A DNA stretch of 15,338 nt from contig DNIF01000280.1 of the NCBI GenBank assembly GCA_003485715.1, positions 1 through 15,338 of the forward strand, read 5' to 3'. Of this stretch, positions 1 through 6,538 are shown piece by piece (position 1 is the first letter of the stretch; every line of letters begins with the position of its first letter). The notes under the pieces were generated by a model. The model searched no databases. It saw only the letters and a list, made by a program, of their open reading frames with translations, and was not told the DNA's origin. The position numbers and the translations under genes were made by a program. This stretch comes from Gammaproteobacteria bacterium. Its GTDB lineage: Bacteria; Pseudomonadota; Gammaproteobacteria; UBA7966.

Positions 1-1375
1 CCACGGCGAAGTCCGCGTCCTGGATGCGGCTGCGGGCTGCCGAGATGTTCTCGCGCACGTTCTCGAGGTTGCGGATGACCGAATCGAAGCGGTTCAGACT
101 GGCACCCAGCACCGAGCGCTCGCTGTTGATCTGGTCAATCGCTCGCTGGAAGGTCAGCAGGGCGAGATTGGAGGACGCGGCACTGTTGACCGTCTGATTC
201 TGCACCGACTCGTTGGTCAGCGTCGTCGCTGCCGCAGCCACCCCAGTGATCGCGCTGCCGGTCCCGGCAGTGTTGAAGTTGACATTGGTCGAGTTCAGGT
301 TCTGGTTGAGCACGATGGCACCGTTTTCGCCCGCTGCAACGGAGTTGGTTCCCGAAGCAAAGCCGGTGATGGTGGCTGCGTTGGCATCGTTGACCGTCAT
401 GGAGATCGCGGCACCCGTCCGGTTGACGAGCACAAGACGACTCTCACCGGCTGCCGCCCCTGCGTCACGGACTGCCGTCACCCCCGTCTGATTGGACACC
501 GCGTTGATGTTGGCGACGAGGTCGTCCATCGTGGTGTCGGCACCGTTTCCGCTGATGTTCACGCCATTGATGGTGATGGCGTTGGTCCCCACGGCAAGAC
601 CAGCAGCACCCGTGGCATTGGCATCCGAGACGTTGTTCCTCGCCACCAGCGCATTACCGAGCGAGAAGGCCGTGACCCCGCTCTGGGAACCAACGGCATT
701 GATTGCCGCAACCTTGCCCTGGCTCGTGGCATTCGCGGCAAAGGACTGAGCCAGAGCGACGCCATTCACGGAGCTCGTGCCGGCAGTCAGCGTGCCGTCC
801 TGCGCATTGCGGATGCGGTCCGCGAGGTCCGCGTTGGTCAGCGAGTTGACCGCAGAGTAGCTCGAGGCCAGCCCGAGATTGTTCGCCGAGAGATTGCCGA
901 CGGAGACGTTCAGGGTCTCATTCACGGTGGTGCCGACCTGGATGTTGGCGCTGAAACCACCCGTGAGCAGCAACTGGCCGTTGAAGCGGGTCTGGCTGGT
1001 GATACGGTTGAACTCTTCCTTGAGCTGCTGCACCTCCTGATTGATGGAGGCACGATCGGTATCGGTGTTGTAGCTGGCCGACTGCAAGGCGAGGTCATTG
1101 GCCCGCACGAGCGAACGCACCATCTCATCCATGGCCCCCTCGGCCGTCTGGGCGATGGAGATGCCGTCGTTGGTGTTGCGGATGGCGACCGTCAACCCGT
1201 TGACCTGGGTGGTCATGCGGGTGGCAATGGCGAGCCCGGCGGCGTCGTCCTTGGCCGAGTTGATCCTGAGACCGGAGGAGAGCCTCTGGATGGTGGTAGC
1301 GAGCGCGCTCGAGGAGCGGCTCAGGTTGCGTTGGGCATTGAGCGAAAGGACATTGCTATTGATGACCTGGGCCAT
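1..1375 (-). CDS. fliC: Flagellin, second copy (3' end beyond window)
   Basis: Structural subunit of the flagellar filament, exported through the hollow flagellum and polymerised under the cap. The frame is open from ATG at 1375 to the window edge; I translated it throughout and found no stop or frameshift. About 458 residues are visible and, judged from its paralogue, roughly 40 C-terminal residues are missing. It begins MAQVINSNVLSLNAQRNL and has the conserved N-terminal D0/D1 block (RLSSGLRINSAKDDAAGLAI near residues 31-50). Visible sequence ends within the conserved C-terminal block (SRIQDADFAV). The central region, about residues 200-302, carries two hook-IN-like motifs (NGVALAQ...INAVGSQSGVTAF and ITINGVNISGNG...LVANINAVSNQTGVTAV). 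GGAG lies 7 bases before the ATG. It is clearly related to, but distinct from, the neighbouring flagellin at 1751-3229. It is separated from that gene by a terminator, so it probably has its own promoter. Confidence 0.95.
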   Translation of the reverse strand, partial: MAQVINSNVLSLNAQRNLSRSSSALATTIQRLSSGLRINSAKDDAAGLAIATRMTTQVNGLTVAIRNTNDGISIAQTAEGAMDEMVRSLVRANDLALQSASYNTDTDRASINQEVQQLKEEFNRITSQTRFNGQLLLTGGFSANIQVGTTVNETLNVSVGNLSANNLGLASSYSAVNSLTNADLADRIRNAQDGTLTAGTSSVNGVALAQSFAANATSQGKVAAINAVGSQSGVTAFSLGNALVARNNVSDANATGAAGLAVGTNAITINGVNISGNGADTTMDDLVANINAVSNQTGVTAVRDAGAAAGESRLVLVNRTGAAISMTVNDANAATITGFASGTNSVAAGENGAIVLNQNLNSTNVNFNTAGTGSAITGVAAAATTLTNESVQNQTVNSAASSNLALLTFQRAIDQINSERSVLGASLNRFDSVIRNLENVRENISAARSRIQDADFAV

Positions 1376-1382
1376 GACAGTA

Positions 1383-1404
1383 CTCCGGCCCTGCCCGCCC
1401 GGAG
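1383..1404 (-). promoter_or_regulatory. Hairpin overlapping the ribosome binding site of the second flagellin
   Basis: On the minus strand CTCCGG (1404-1399) can pair with CCGGAG (1388-1383) across a 10-base loop, giving a 6-bp GC-rich stem. The GGAG that serves as ribosome binding site for the ATG at 1375 lies in the 3' arm, so folding would hide it. The pairing is visible directly; a regulatory role is inference, and six base pairs could arise by chance in GC-rich DNA. Confidence 0.4.
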
Positions 1405-1445
1405 CCGGCGGTCACAGGGGATAAGGTTCCATAGCGGACACGCTC

Positions 1446-1462
1446 GTGAATCGAGCATTCAC
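1446..1462. repeat. Inverted repeat in the leader of the second flagellin
   Basis: GTGAAT-CGAGC-ATTCAC is a perfect 6-bp inverted repeat with a 5-base centre. The overlapping sequence GCTCG-TGAAT-CGAGC (1442-1456) offers an alternative 5-bp stem, so the two cannot form together. It lies between the candidate promoter and the start codon. It could be an operator or an RNA switch-like structure; neither is shown. Confidence 0.4.
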
Positions 1463-1477
1463 CGCCTCCGGAGATGC

Positions 1478-1504
1478 TAGCGACCGTGGGCCCGGCAGGC
1501 TTTA
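1478..1504 (-). promoter_or_regulatory. Weak sigma-28 (FliA)-like promoter of the second flagellin
   Basis: Minus-strand TAAAGCCT (1504-1497) resembles the -35 element TAAAGTTT. GTCGCTAG (1484-1477) partly resembles the -10 element GCCGATAA, with spacing one base longer than the usual 11. It lies about 100 bases before the ATG at 1375 and downstream of the preceding terminator, where a promoter is expected. Late flagellin genes are commonly read by sigma-28, which is why I looked for this. The -10 match is only 5 of 8, so this is a candidate. Confidence 0.3.
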
Positions 1505-1680
1505 GCCGCTGCGGCGCGTGCTTGCCGCTTCCGTGATGAAGTACCGCGCCGCGAGCGGGTCAAGCCCGGCGAATGCCGCGACTGCGCCCGCGGATCATGG
1601 CCATCCTCCGGGCGATTGACACCACTATCGCCCCGAGCGGGCTGCCTCGCGCATCCATGAGGGACTTCCGCCAGGAAACG

Positions 1681-1713
1681 AAAAAGGGCTCGTCGCACGC
1701 GCACGACGAGCCC
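1681..1713 (-). terminator. Rho-independent terminator after the first flagellin gene
   Basis: Read on the minus strand, GGGCTCGTCG (1713-1704) and CGACGAGCCC (1695-1686) form a perfect 10-bp stem around an 8-base loop, followed at once by TTTTT (1685-1681) and a further TTT after two bases. The stem begins 37 bases past the flagellin stop codon at 1751. This is the only classical intrinsic terminator I found in the window, and it ends the abundant flagellin transcript before the second flagellin gene. Confidence 0.93.
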
Positions 1714-1750
1714 CCGTCATCCTATAGGCTGGACCGGCGTGAGCGGCGCT

Positions 1751-3229
1751 TCAGCCCCCCTGCAACAGCGACAGGACGTTCTGCGGCAGCTGGTTGGCCT
1801 GCGCCACCATCGAGGTGCCCGCCTGCTGGAGGATCTGGGTGCGCGTAAGGTTGGCCGTCTCGACGGCAAAATCTGCATCCTGAATCCGGCTGCGGGCCGC
1901 CGAAATGTTCTCGCGCACGTTCTCCAGATTGCGGATGGTGGACTCGAAGCGGTTCATCTTCGCACCCAGCACCGCTCGTTCGCTGCTCACCTGGTCAATG
2001 GCTGACTGGAAGGAAAGCAGGGCCAGATTCGCGGAGGCCGTATCCGTGATGCGCATGGCATTCACCGGTGCGTTGGACAGCAGGAAGCTGCCACCGACTA
2101 CACCGGTAATGGCCTGACCGGTGGCCGCGCCATCGAAGTTGACGGTGGTCGCGTTGATTTCCTGATTCAGGATGATGGCACCGTTGGCACCCGCGTCCAC
2201 GGTGGAAGTCCCGCTCGCGAAGCCCGTGATGCTGGCGGTCGCGGCATCGTTCACTGTGACGGATATCGCCGCTCCCGAGCGGTTAAGCAACACGAGCCGA
2301 CTCTGGTCCGCCGCGGCCCCGTTCTCCACCACGGCGGTCACGCCAGTCTGGGCTGCCACGGCATTGATGTTGGCCACCAGCGCGGTGAGATTGGTGCCCG
2401 GGCCATTCCCATTGATCGCCACACCATTGATGACCAGTGCTCCATTACCGATATTCTGCCCGGCACCGGAGGCATTGGCATCCGTGACATTGGCACTCGC
2501 CACCGCTGCATTGCCAAAACTGAAGGCCGTCACGCCACTGCTGCCCGACACGGAATTGATCGCATTGATCTTGACTTGGCTCGGCGCGTTGACGGAGGTC
2601 GCCGGCAGCGCAACACCGTTGAGCGTGCTCGTGCCGCCGACGAAATTCGTATCCTGAGCATTGCGGATGCGATCAGCGAGCTGCGCTGCGGTCAGGGCAC
2701 TCACCTGCTGGTAGCTCGAGGCAACGCCGAGCACCGTAGGCGAGAGATTGCCGACGCTTACATTGACGGTTTCATTGATGCTCGTGCCAAGCTGGATGTC
2801 GGCACTGAAGCCGCCCGCGAGCAGCTTCTGCCCGTTGAACCGGGTCTGGTTAACCACTCGGGAGAGCTCATCGATGATCTGAGTCACCTCTTGGTTAAGC
2901 GAATTACGGTCGACATCCGTATTGTAACTGGCTGCCTGGAGCGCGAGGTCATTGGCTCGGGTGAGCGCACGCGAAAGCTCCTCCATGGCGCCTTCCGCCG
3001 TCTGCGAGATCGAGATCCCGTCATTCGCGTTGCGAATGGCGACGCCAAGCCCATTGATCTGTACGCTCATGCGCGTAGCAATCGCAAGACCCGCTGCGTC
3101 ATCCTTCGCACTGTTGATGCGCAGCCCGGACGATAGGCGCTGAATGGTCACGCCAAGGTCATTGGTGTTGCGATTCAGATTGCGCTGCGCGTTGAGCGAA
3201 AGCGTATTGGTATTGATGACCTGGGCCAT
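1751..3229 (-). CDS. fliC: Flagellin, first copy
   Basis: Filament subunit of 492 residues, a normal length for a flagellin with a medium-sized surface domain. The N-terminal block (MAQVINTNTLSLNAQRNL, then RLSSGLRINSAKDDAAGLAI at 31-50) and the C-terminal block (about 396-492, with SRIQDADFAVETANLTRTQI and ending LPQNVLSLLQGG) are the conserved D0/D1 coiled regions needed for export and polymerisation. The central region has two hook-IN-like motifs near 200-236 and 265-300. Arg91 and Glu114 line up by eye with the residues of Salmonella flagellin that contact the host receptor TLR5. Ribosome binding site AAGAGGAG precedes the ATG. The gene lies 205 bases after flgL and is followed by a strong terminator. 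The neighbouring second flagellin is a diverged paralogue, so filaments may contain two subunit types. Confidence 0.97.
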   Translation of the reverse strand: MAQVINTNTLSLNAQRNLNRNTNDLGVTIQRLSSGLRINSAKDDAAGLAIATRMSVQINGLGVAIRNANDGISISQTAEGAMEELSRALTRANDLALQAASYNTDVDRNSLNQEVTQIIDELSRVVNQTRFNGQKLLAGGFSADIQLGTSINETVNVSVGNLSPTVLGVASSYQQVSALTAAQLADRIRNAQDTNFVGGTSTLNGVALPATSVNAPSQVKINAINSVSGSSGVTAFSFGNAAVASANVTDANASGAGQNIGNGALVINGVAINGNGPGTNLTALVANINAVAAQTGVTAVVENGAAADQSRLVLLNRSGAAISVTVNDAATASITGFASGTSTVDAGANGAIILNQEINATTVNFDGAATGQAITGVVGGSFLLSNAPVNAMRITDTASANLALLSFQSAIDQVSSERAVLGAKMNRFESTIRNLENVRENISAARSRIQDADFAVETANLTRTQILQQAGTSMVAQANQLPQNVLSLLQGG

Positions 3230-3366
3230 GTCGGCTACTCCTCTTGAATATCCCGGTTGTCCATCATCGTCGTATCACGGTTCACTGGGACGCCGCGCGT
3301 TGTTTCCGAGGCGCGCGCGTCTGACCTTTGCACCATGCGGGGCGGCACGAGGCACCCTCCGCAGCC

Positions 3367-3382
3367 CGGCAATGGCTTGCCG
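3367..3382. repeat. CGGCAA-N4-TTGCCG palindrome, copy 1
   Basis: CGGCAA-TGGC-TTGCCG is a perfect 6-bp inverted repeat with a 4-base centre. The same arms and spacing recur at 8817-8832 and 14500-14515, always between genes. No T-tract follows on either strand, so it is not a classical terminator. It lies in the leader of the first flagellin if the upstream promoter candidate is real. Confidence 0.7.
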
Positions 3383-3416
3383 TCACACCACCGAATTATC
3401 TCTTGATGCATCAGAT

Positions 3417-3431
3417 ACAAGATGCGTGCCG
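3417..3431 (-). promoter_or_regulatory. Sigma-54-like promoter candidate for the first flagellin
   Basis: Minus-strand CGGCACG-CATC-TTGT matches the sigma-54 consensus TGGCACG-N4-TTGC at 9 of 11 fixed positions with exact spacing, but has T in place of the usual C in the -12 GC. It sits immediately after the flgL stop codon. A start about 12 bases downstream would give a leader of roughly 175 bases. In Vibrio the main flagellin flaA is known to use sigma-54 while the others use sigma-28, so the idea is plausible. The defective -12 element keeps this tentative. Confidence 0.35.
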
Positions 3432-3434
3432 GCT

Positions 3435-4637
3435 TCAGAGCAAGGCGAATAGATTGAGTCCACTGGTCCGGACGAAGGCCTGCTGCGCCGCCTGCAGTGC
3501 GACCATCTGCTGGTTGAGGCGGATGGATGCCTCAACGTAATCGAGATCTTCCAGACCCGAGCGACTGGTCTCGAGTTGCAGTCGCACATCTTCATTGATG
3601 CCTTGCTGAGTATCGATGGCATTGAGACGCGCACCAACCGACGTCTGTACCTCAAGGGCCTTCTCAATCGCATGGTCCAGATCGAGCAGGTTTCGGTTCA
3701 TCGCATTATTGAAAGCAGCCTGAGAGGCAGGATCCGAGAAGCCCGCCTCGAGCGCCTCCGCCGTGCGCCGCAAGGTGTCGAAGACCGGCGTCGCCTGGCT
3801 TGGGCGAATCTCGAATCGGTCGCCCGTGAGCGGATCACCCGTAATCCGCAACCGCACACCCGCCACATCGAGGGCAGTGCCGCTGCTGAAGGCAAGTCCG
3901 GTCGCCACCGGAGTCCCCGTCGCCACATCAATCACATCGAGGGTCCCGGGGGCAGTGAACACTACATCCAGCGAACGTCCGTTCCAGAGTCCGGGATCGG
4001 TGACCTCGCCGGCATCCACCACGCCGGTCCCGGCATTGGCCGAGGACGCAAGCAGTGAGAAGCGCCCGTTGCCGCCGCGGATGTCCTGGAAGACGCGGAA
4101 GCCACTGTCGGCATCGGCAATGCGCCGCTCATCGGAGATAGGCAACTCGCGCACTCCCTGATCTCCCACGAACGCCACCGCGCCGCCGGGAGACAGGATG
4201 AATGGGGCCTGGTTGCCGCTATGGCCCGCGAACAGGTAGTCGCCGTTGGCATCCGTGCCATTGGCGATCTGCACCAACTCTTCGAGACGGGCGCGCACCT
4301 CAGTTGCGACGAAGCGTCGATCGGCATTGGAGAGTGTGCCGCTGCGCCCCTGTAGCACCAAATCGCGCACACGTTGCAGGGTAGTGGATGCCGAGGTGAG
4401 CAGACTGTCCTGAATGGAGAGACGGGCGCTCGCCGCATTTGCATTACGTTCGAACTGACCAAGACGAGACAGCGCCTCATCGACCCCGATCAGGCGCTGC
4501 GTCGCCGCCGGATCATCGGCCGCAGAGAGCAACCGTTTGCCGCTCCCGAGCTGATTCTGCACGCGCATGAGATCGGCCTGCCGCGCATGCATGTTCTGCT
4601 TGCCAGATTCGAAAAAGTGGGCCGTTGATATTCTCAT
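3435..4637 (-). CDS. flgL: FlgL, hook-filament junction protein 2 (HAP3)
   Basis: Adapter protein that, with FlgK, joins the rigid hook to the flagellin filament; exported by the flagellar type III system. The 400-residue product has a flagellin-like N-terminal region (MRISTAHFFESGKQNM, then GSGKRLLSAADDPAATQRLI near residues 32-51). The C-terminal helical region ends SIRLNQQMVALQAAQQAFVR then TSGLNLFALL, as usual for FlgL. The middle carries the FlgL-typical DANGDYLFAGHSGNQAPF segment near residue 130. The ATG lies 5 bases after the flgK stop, with GAGG about 10 bases upstream, so the two are co-translated neighbours. The length is at the high end for the family (Salmonella FlgL is about 317 residues), reflecting a larger middle domain. 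Confidence 0.96.
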   Translation of the reverse strand: MRISTAHFFESGKQNMHARQADLMRVQNQLGSGKRLLSAADDPAATQRLIGVDEALSRLGQFERNANAASARLSIQDSLLTSASTTLQRVRDLVLQGRSGTLSNADRRFVATEVRARLEELVQIANGTDANGDYLFAGHSGNQAPFILSPGGAVAFVGDQGVRELPISDERRIADADSGFRVFQDIRGGNGRFSLLASSANAGTGVVDAGEVTDPGLWNGRSLDVVFTAPGTLDVIDVATGTPVATGLAFSSGTALDVAGVRLRITGDPLTGDRFEIRPSQATPVFDTLRRTAEALEAGFSDPASQAAFNNAMNRNLLDLDHAIEKALEVQTSVGARLNAIDTQQGINEDVRLQLETSRSGLEDLDYVEASIRLNQQMVALQAAQQAFVRTSGLNLFALL

Positions 4638-4642
4638 CTGGA

Positions 4643-6532
4643 TCAGCCTCGTGTCGCGTTGATGAGGGCCTGGAATGCTGTGTCCGCGGCACGGATGACC
4701 TGAGCTGCCGCCTGGTAGGCCTGCTGAAATCGCATCAGATTTGCTGCCTCTTCATCCAGATTCACGCCGGACACCTCCTGCTGACGGGCGACGCTGCGTT
4801 CGAGTACCGTTTCCAGCGCCCGCTGGGCTATCTCCCCCTGCCGCTGCCGTGATCCATTACGACTTACCGTGCCGGCATAGGCCTCGCTGAAGGTGCTGGT
4901 GCCGTTATCGAGGATCCGGCGGCGTTCCAGTTCGATCATGTTTACGGCATTGCGAGCATCACTCGCACCACCCATATTCTGGGATACGGTGAAGGTGTCG
5001 CCAATGCGAGGGGTTCCCGTAACCTGTACTCGCCACCCGTTCAGATCGATGTTGGCGCCACTTGCGAATGCGAGCGAGGGTCCAACGCCGTTGACCTGAT
5101 AGCTTGTGGGGCTGTCAAACACGATGTTGACGGTGGCAAGCAGCGAGGGGGCACTCGGGTCCAGCACCTCTCCTCCGCTGATGCGCGCGTCTCCTACATT
5201 GCTGCTGCCCTGCGTCGTGATGACCGGCAGCGCCATCGCAAGCTCAGAAGGGCGAAGCCCAACGCTGGTCAACCCTTCCGCTGCTCCAAGGGTCGGACTC
5301 AACCGCCAACGATCGCCTGCCGCTGGAGGAATCCCCACCGTCAGCGTGACACCATCGAAGGTAAAGGGGCCTGCACTCGCTGGCCCCAACACCGTCGATG
5401 TGCCACGAACGAGGTTGCGGAGAGTCAGGTTTGCCCCATCGTACTCCAGGCCATACTCGTCAGCGGTCAAGGCCGGCGCCCCGCCGGCTACAAATGCCAA
5501 AGAAACAGTACCCGCATTCCCAGTGGCACCCTGCACGGTCGGAGGTGGAACCGTCAGGAGATCCCGTCCAAGGTTACCGTTGAAGTCCATCCCCGATCGG
5601 TGTTGTGTATTCAGTGCTTCCTGCAATGCGACGGCGATCCTGCCCAAATCCCGGCGCGCCGGAATCAGGGATTCACGCTGAAATTCAAACATTGCTGCAA
5701 GGCGCCCCCCTTGCAAAAGCTCGGAGATTGGCGCATGCGCTCCATTACTTGCATAGGCGATCTCAACCCGATTCAGGTCGAACAGGTCCGGAATGGTCTC
5801 AAGCGCAATCGCTCGCGGCCCGCTGACCAGACTCAATCCATTCCCGATGCTGACATCGACAGCCCCACGCGCATCCGCCAGGACATCGACCCGAGTGAAC
5901 TGCGCGAGCTCCCGCAGGAGTTCATCTCGCCGATCAAGCAGATCATTGGGCGCCCCGGCATTGGAGCGTGCGGCTTGCTGCAGGATCTCTGAATTGAGCG
6001 TTGCCAAGGCACTCCCAATGTCGTTGATCTCACTGACGGCAGTGACTATTCCTGCGTTCATCGACTGCTCGAGTTCACCAAGTCGAGAACCGAGGCCATT
6101 GAATCGGTGCACGACCCCCTGCAGGTTGTCGATGACTACGCCGCGCACTGCCTGCGATGATGGATCTGCAGCGAGATCGCCAAAGCTGGCGAAGAGGCTG
6201 CCCAACGCAGATGACACACCAGAGGCAGAATCACCCAACAGATTGTTCAGTTCCCGGAGGTTGCGCGAGAGCTCGCCTGCCTGGGCCGCATTGGTAGTCG
6301 CGGTACGCAGGTTCTCGGTGACGAATCGATCCACCAGGCGATCGACACTTGCCACCTGCACACCTTTGCCGCGAAAGCCGCCTTCATCGAGCTGGGCCTC
6401 GCGCGTCGCCAGGTTCACACGCTGCCGCGCAAAACCAGGCGTGTTGACGTTGCTGATGTTGTGGCCGGTCGTAGCGAGTGCACGCTGCGAAGCGAGCAGC
6501 GCCGAAACCCCGGTTTCGAAGAGTGCGACCAT
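4643..6532 (-). CDS. flgK: FlgK, hook-filament junction protein 1 (HAP1)
   Basis: First junction protein laid on the finished hook, on which FlgL and then flagellin assemble. The 629-residue product has the N-terminal D0 signature (TGVSALLASQRALATTGHNI, followed by SNVNTPGFARQRV) at about residues 8-40. The C-terminal signature (VSGVNLDEEAANLMRFQQAY, followed by QAAAQVIRAADTAFQALINA) lies at the extreme end. Between them is the long FlgK middle region with domains exposed on the surface. Its length falls between Salmonella (about 553) and Pseudomonas (about 680) FlgK. The ATG is 6 bases after the flgJ stop, with AGGT upstream, which suggests translational coupling in the flgG-flgL block. Confidence 0.97.
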   Translation of the reverse strand: MVALFETGVSALLASQRALATTGHNISNVNTPGFARQRVNLATREAQLDEGGFRGKGVQVASVDRLVDRFVTENLRTATTNAAQAGELSRNLRELNNLLGDSASGVSSALGSLFASFGDLAADPSSQAVRGVVIDNLQGVVHRFNGLGSRLGELEQSMNAGIVTAVSEINDIGSALATLNSEILQQAARSNAGAPNDLLDRRDELLRELAQFTRVDVLADARGAVDVSIGNGLSLVSGPRAIALETIPDLFDLNRVEIAYASNGAHAPISELLQGGRLAAMFEFQRESLIPARRDLGRIAVALQEALNTQHRSGMDFNGNLGRDLLTVPPPTVQGATGNAGTVSLAFVAGGAPALTADEYGLEYDGANLTLRNLVRGTSTVLGPASAGPFTFDGVTLTVGIPPAAGDRWRLSPTLGAAEGLTSVGLRPSELAMALPVITTQGSSNVGDARISGGEVLDPSAPSLLATVNIVFDSPTSYQVNGVGPSLAFASGANIDLNGWRVQVTGTPRIGDTFTVSQNMGGASDARNAVNMIELERRRILDNGTSTFSEAYAGTVSRNGSRQRQGEIAQRALETVLERSVARQQEVSGVNLDEEAANLMRFQQAYQAAAQVIRAADTAFQALINATRG

Positions 6533-6538
6533 GGCCGA

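Larger units (their letters stand above)
1376..1750. other. Intergenic region between the two flagellin genes
   Basis: This 375-base gap holds, in minus-strand order, the terminator of the first flagellin gene (1681-1713), a stretch with no recognisable feature (about 1528-1680), a degenerate copy of the CGGCAA-N4-TTGCCG palindrome (1512-1527), a weak sigma-28-like promoter (1478-1504), an inverted repeat (1446-1462) and a hairpin over the ribosome binding site of the second flagellin (1383-1404). A 75-codon frame at 1477-1704 looks like arginine- and alanine-rich out-of-frame translation with no ribosome binding site or known motif, so I see no gene here. Confidence 0.7.
3230..3434. other. 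Intergenic region between flgL and the first flagellin
   Basis: This 205-base gap holds a sigma-54-like sequence abutting the flgL stop (3417-3431), a 10-base palindrome TGATGCATCA (3404-3413) in an AT-richer patch, a CGGCAA-N4-TTGCCG hairpin (3367-3382) and the flagellin ribosome binding site. I see no T-tract terminator, so transcription from flgL may run on into the flagellin gene. A 61-codon frame (3235-3420, TTG start) crosses the gap but has no supporting feature. Confidence 0.65.

Noticed and set aside
316..330. Plus-strand TGGCACC-GTTT-TCGC, another sigma-54-like match
   Set aside because: It is within the flagellin coding sequence on the antisense strand with no downstream gene; GGCACC is common here because it encodes recurrent Gly/Ala/Val-rich flagellin residues on the other strand.
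1..1375. Suspected pseudogene, because no complete long frame covers this stretch
   Set aside because: Translating the minus strand by hand from 1375 to 1 gives one uninterrupted flagellin frame; it merely lacks its stop codon inside the window.
3235..3420. A 61-codon minus-strand frame ending just before the first flagellin, a possible leader peptide
   Set aside because: It begins with TTG, has no ribosome binding site I can see, has no recognisable motif, and its position is explained by the promoter-like and leader sequences.
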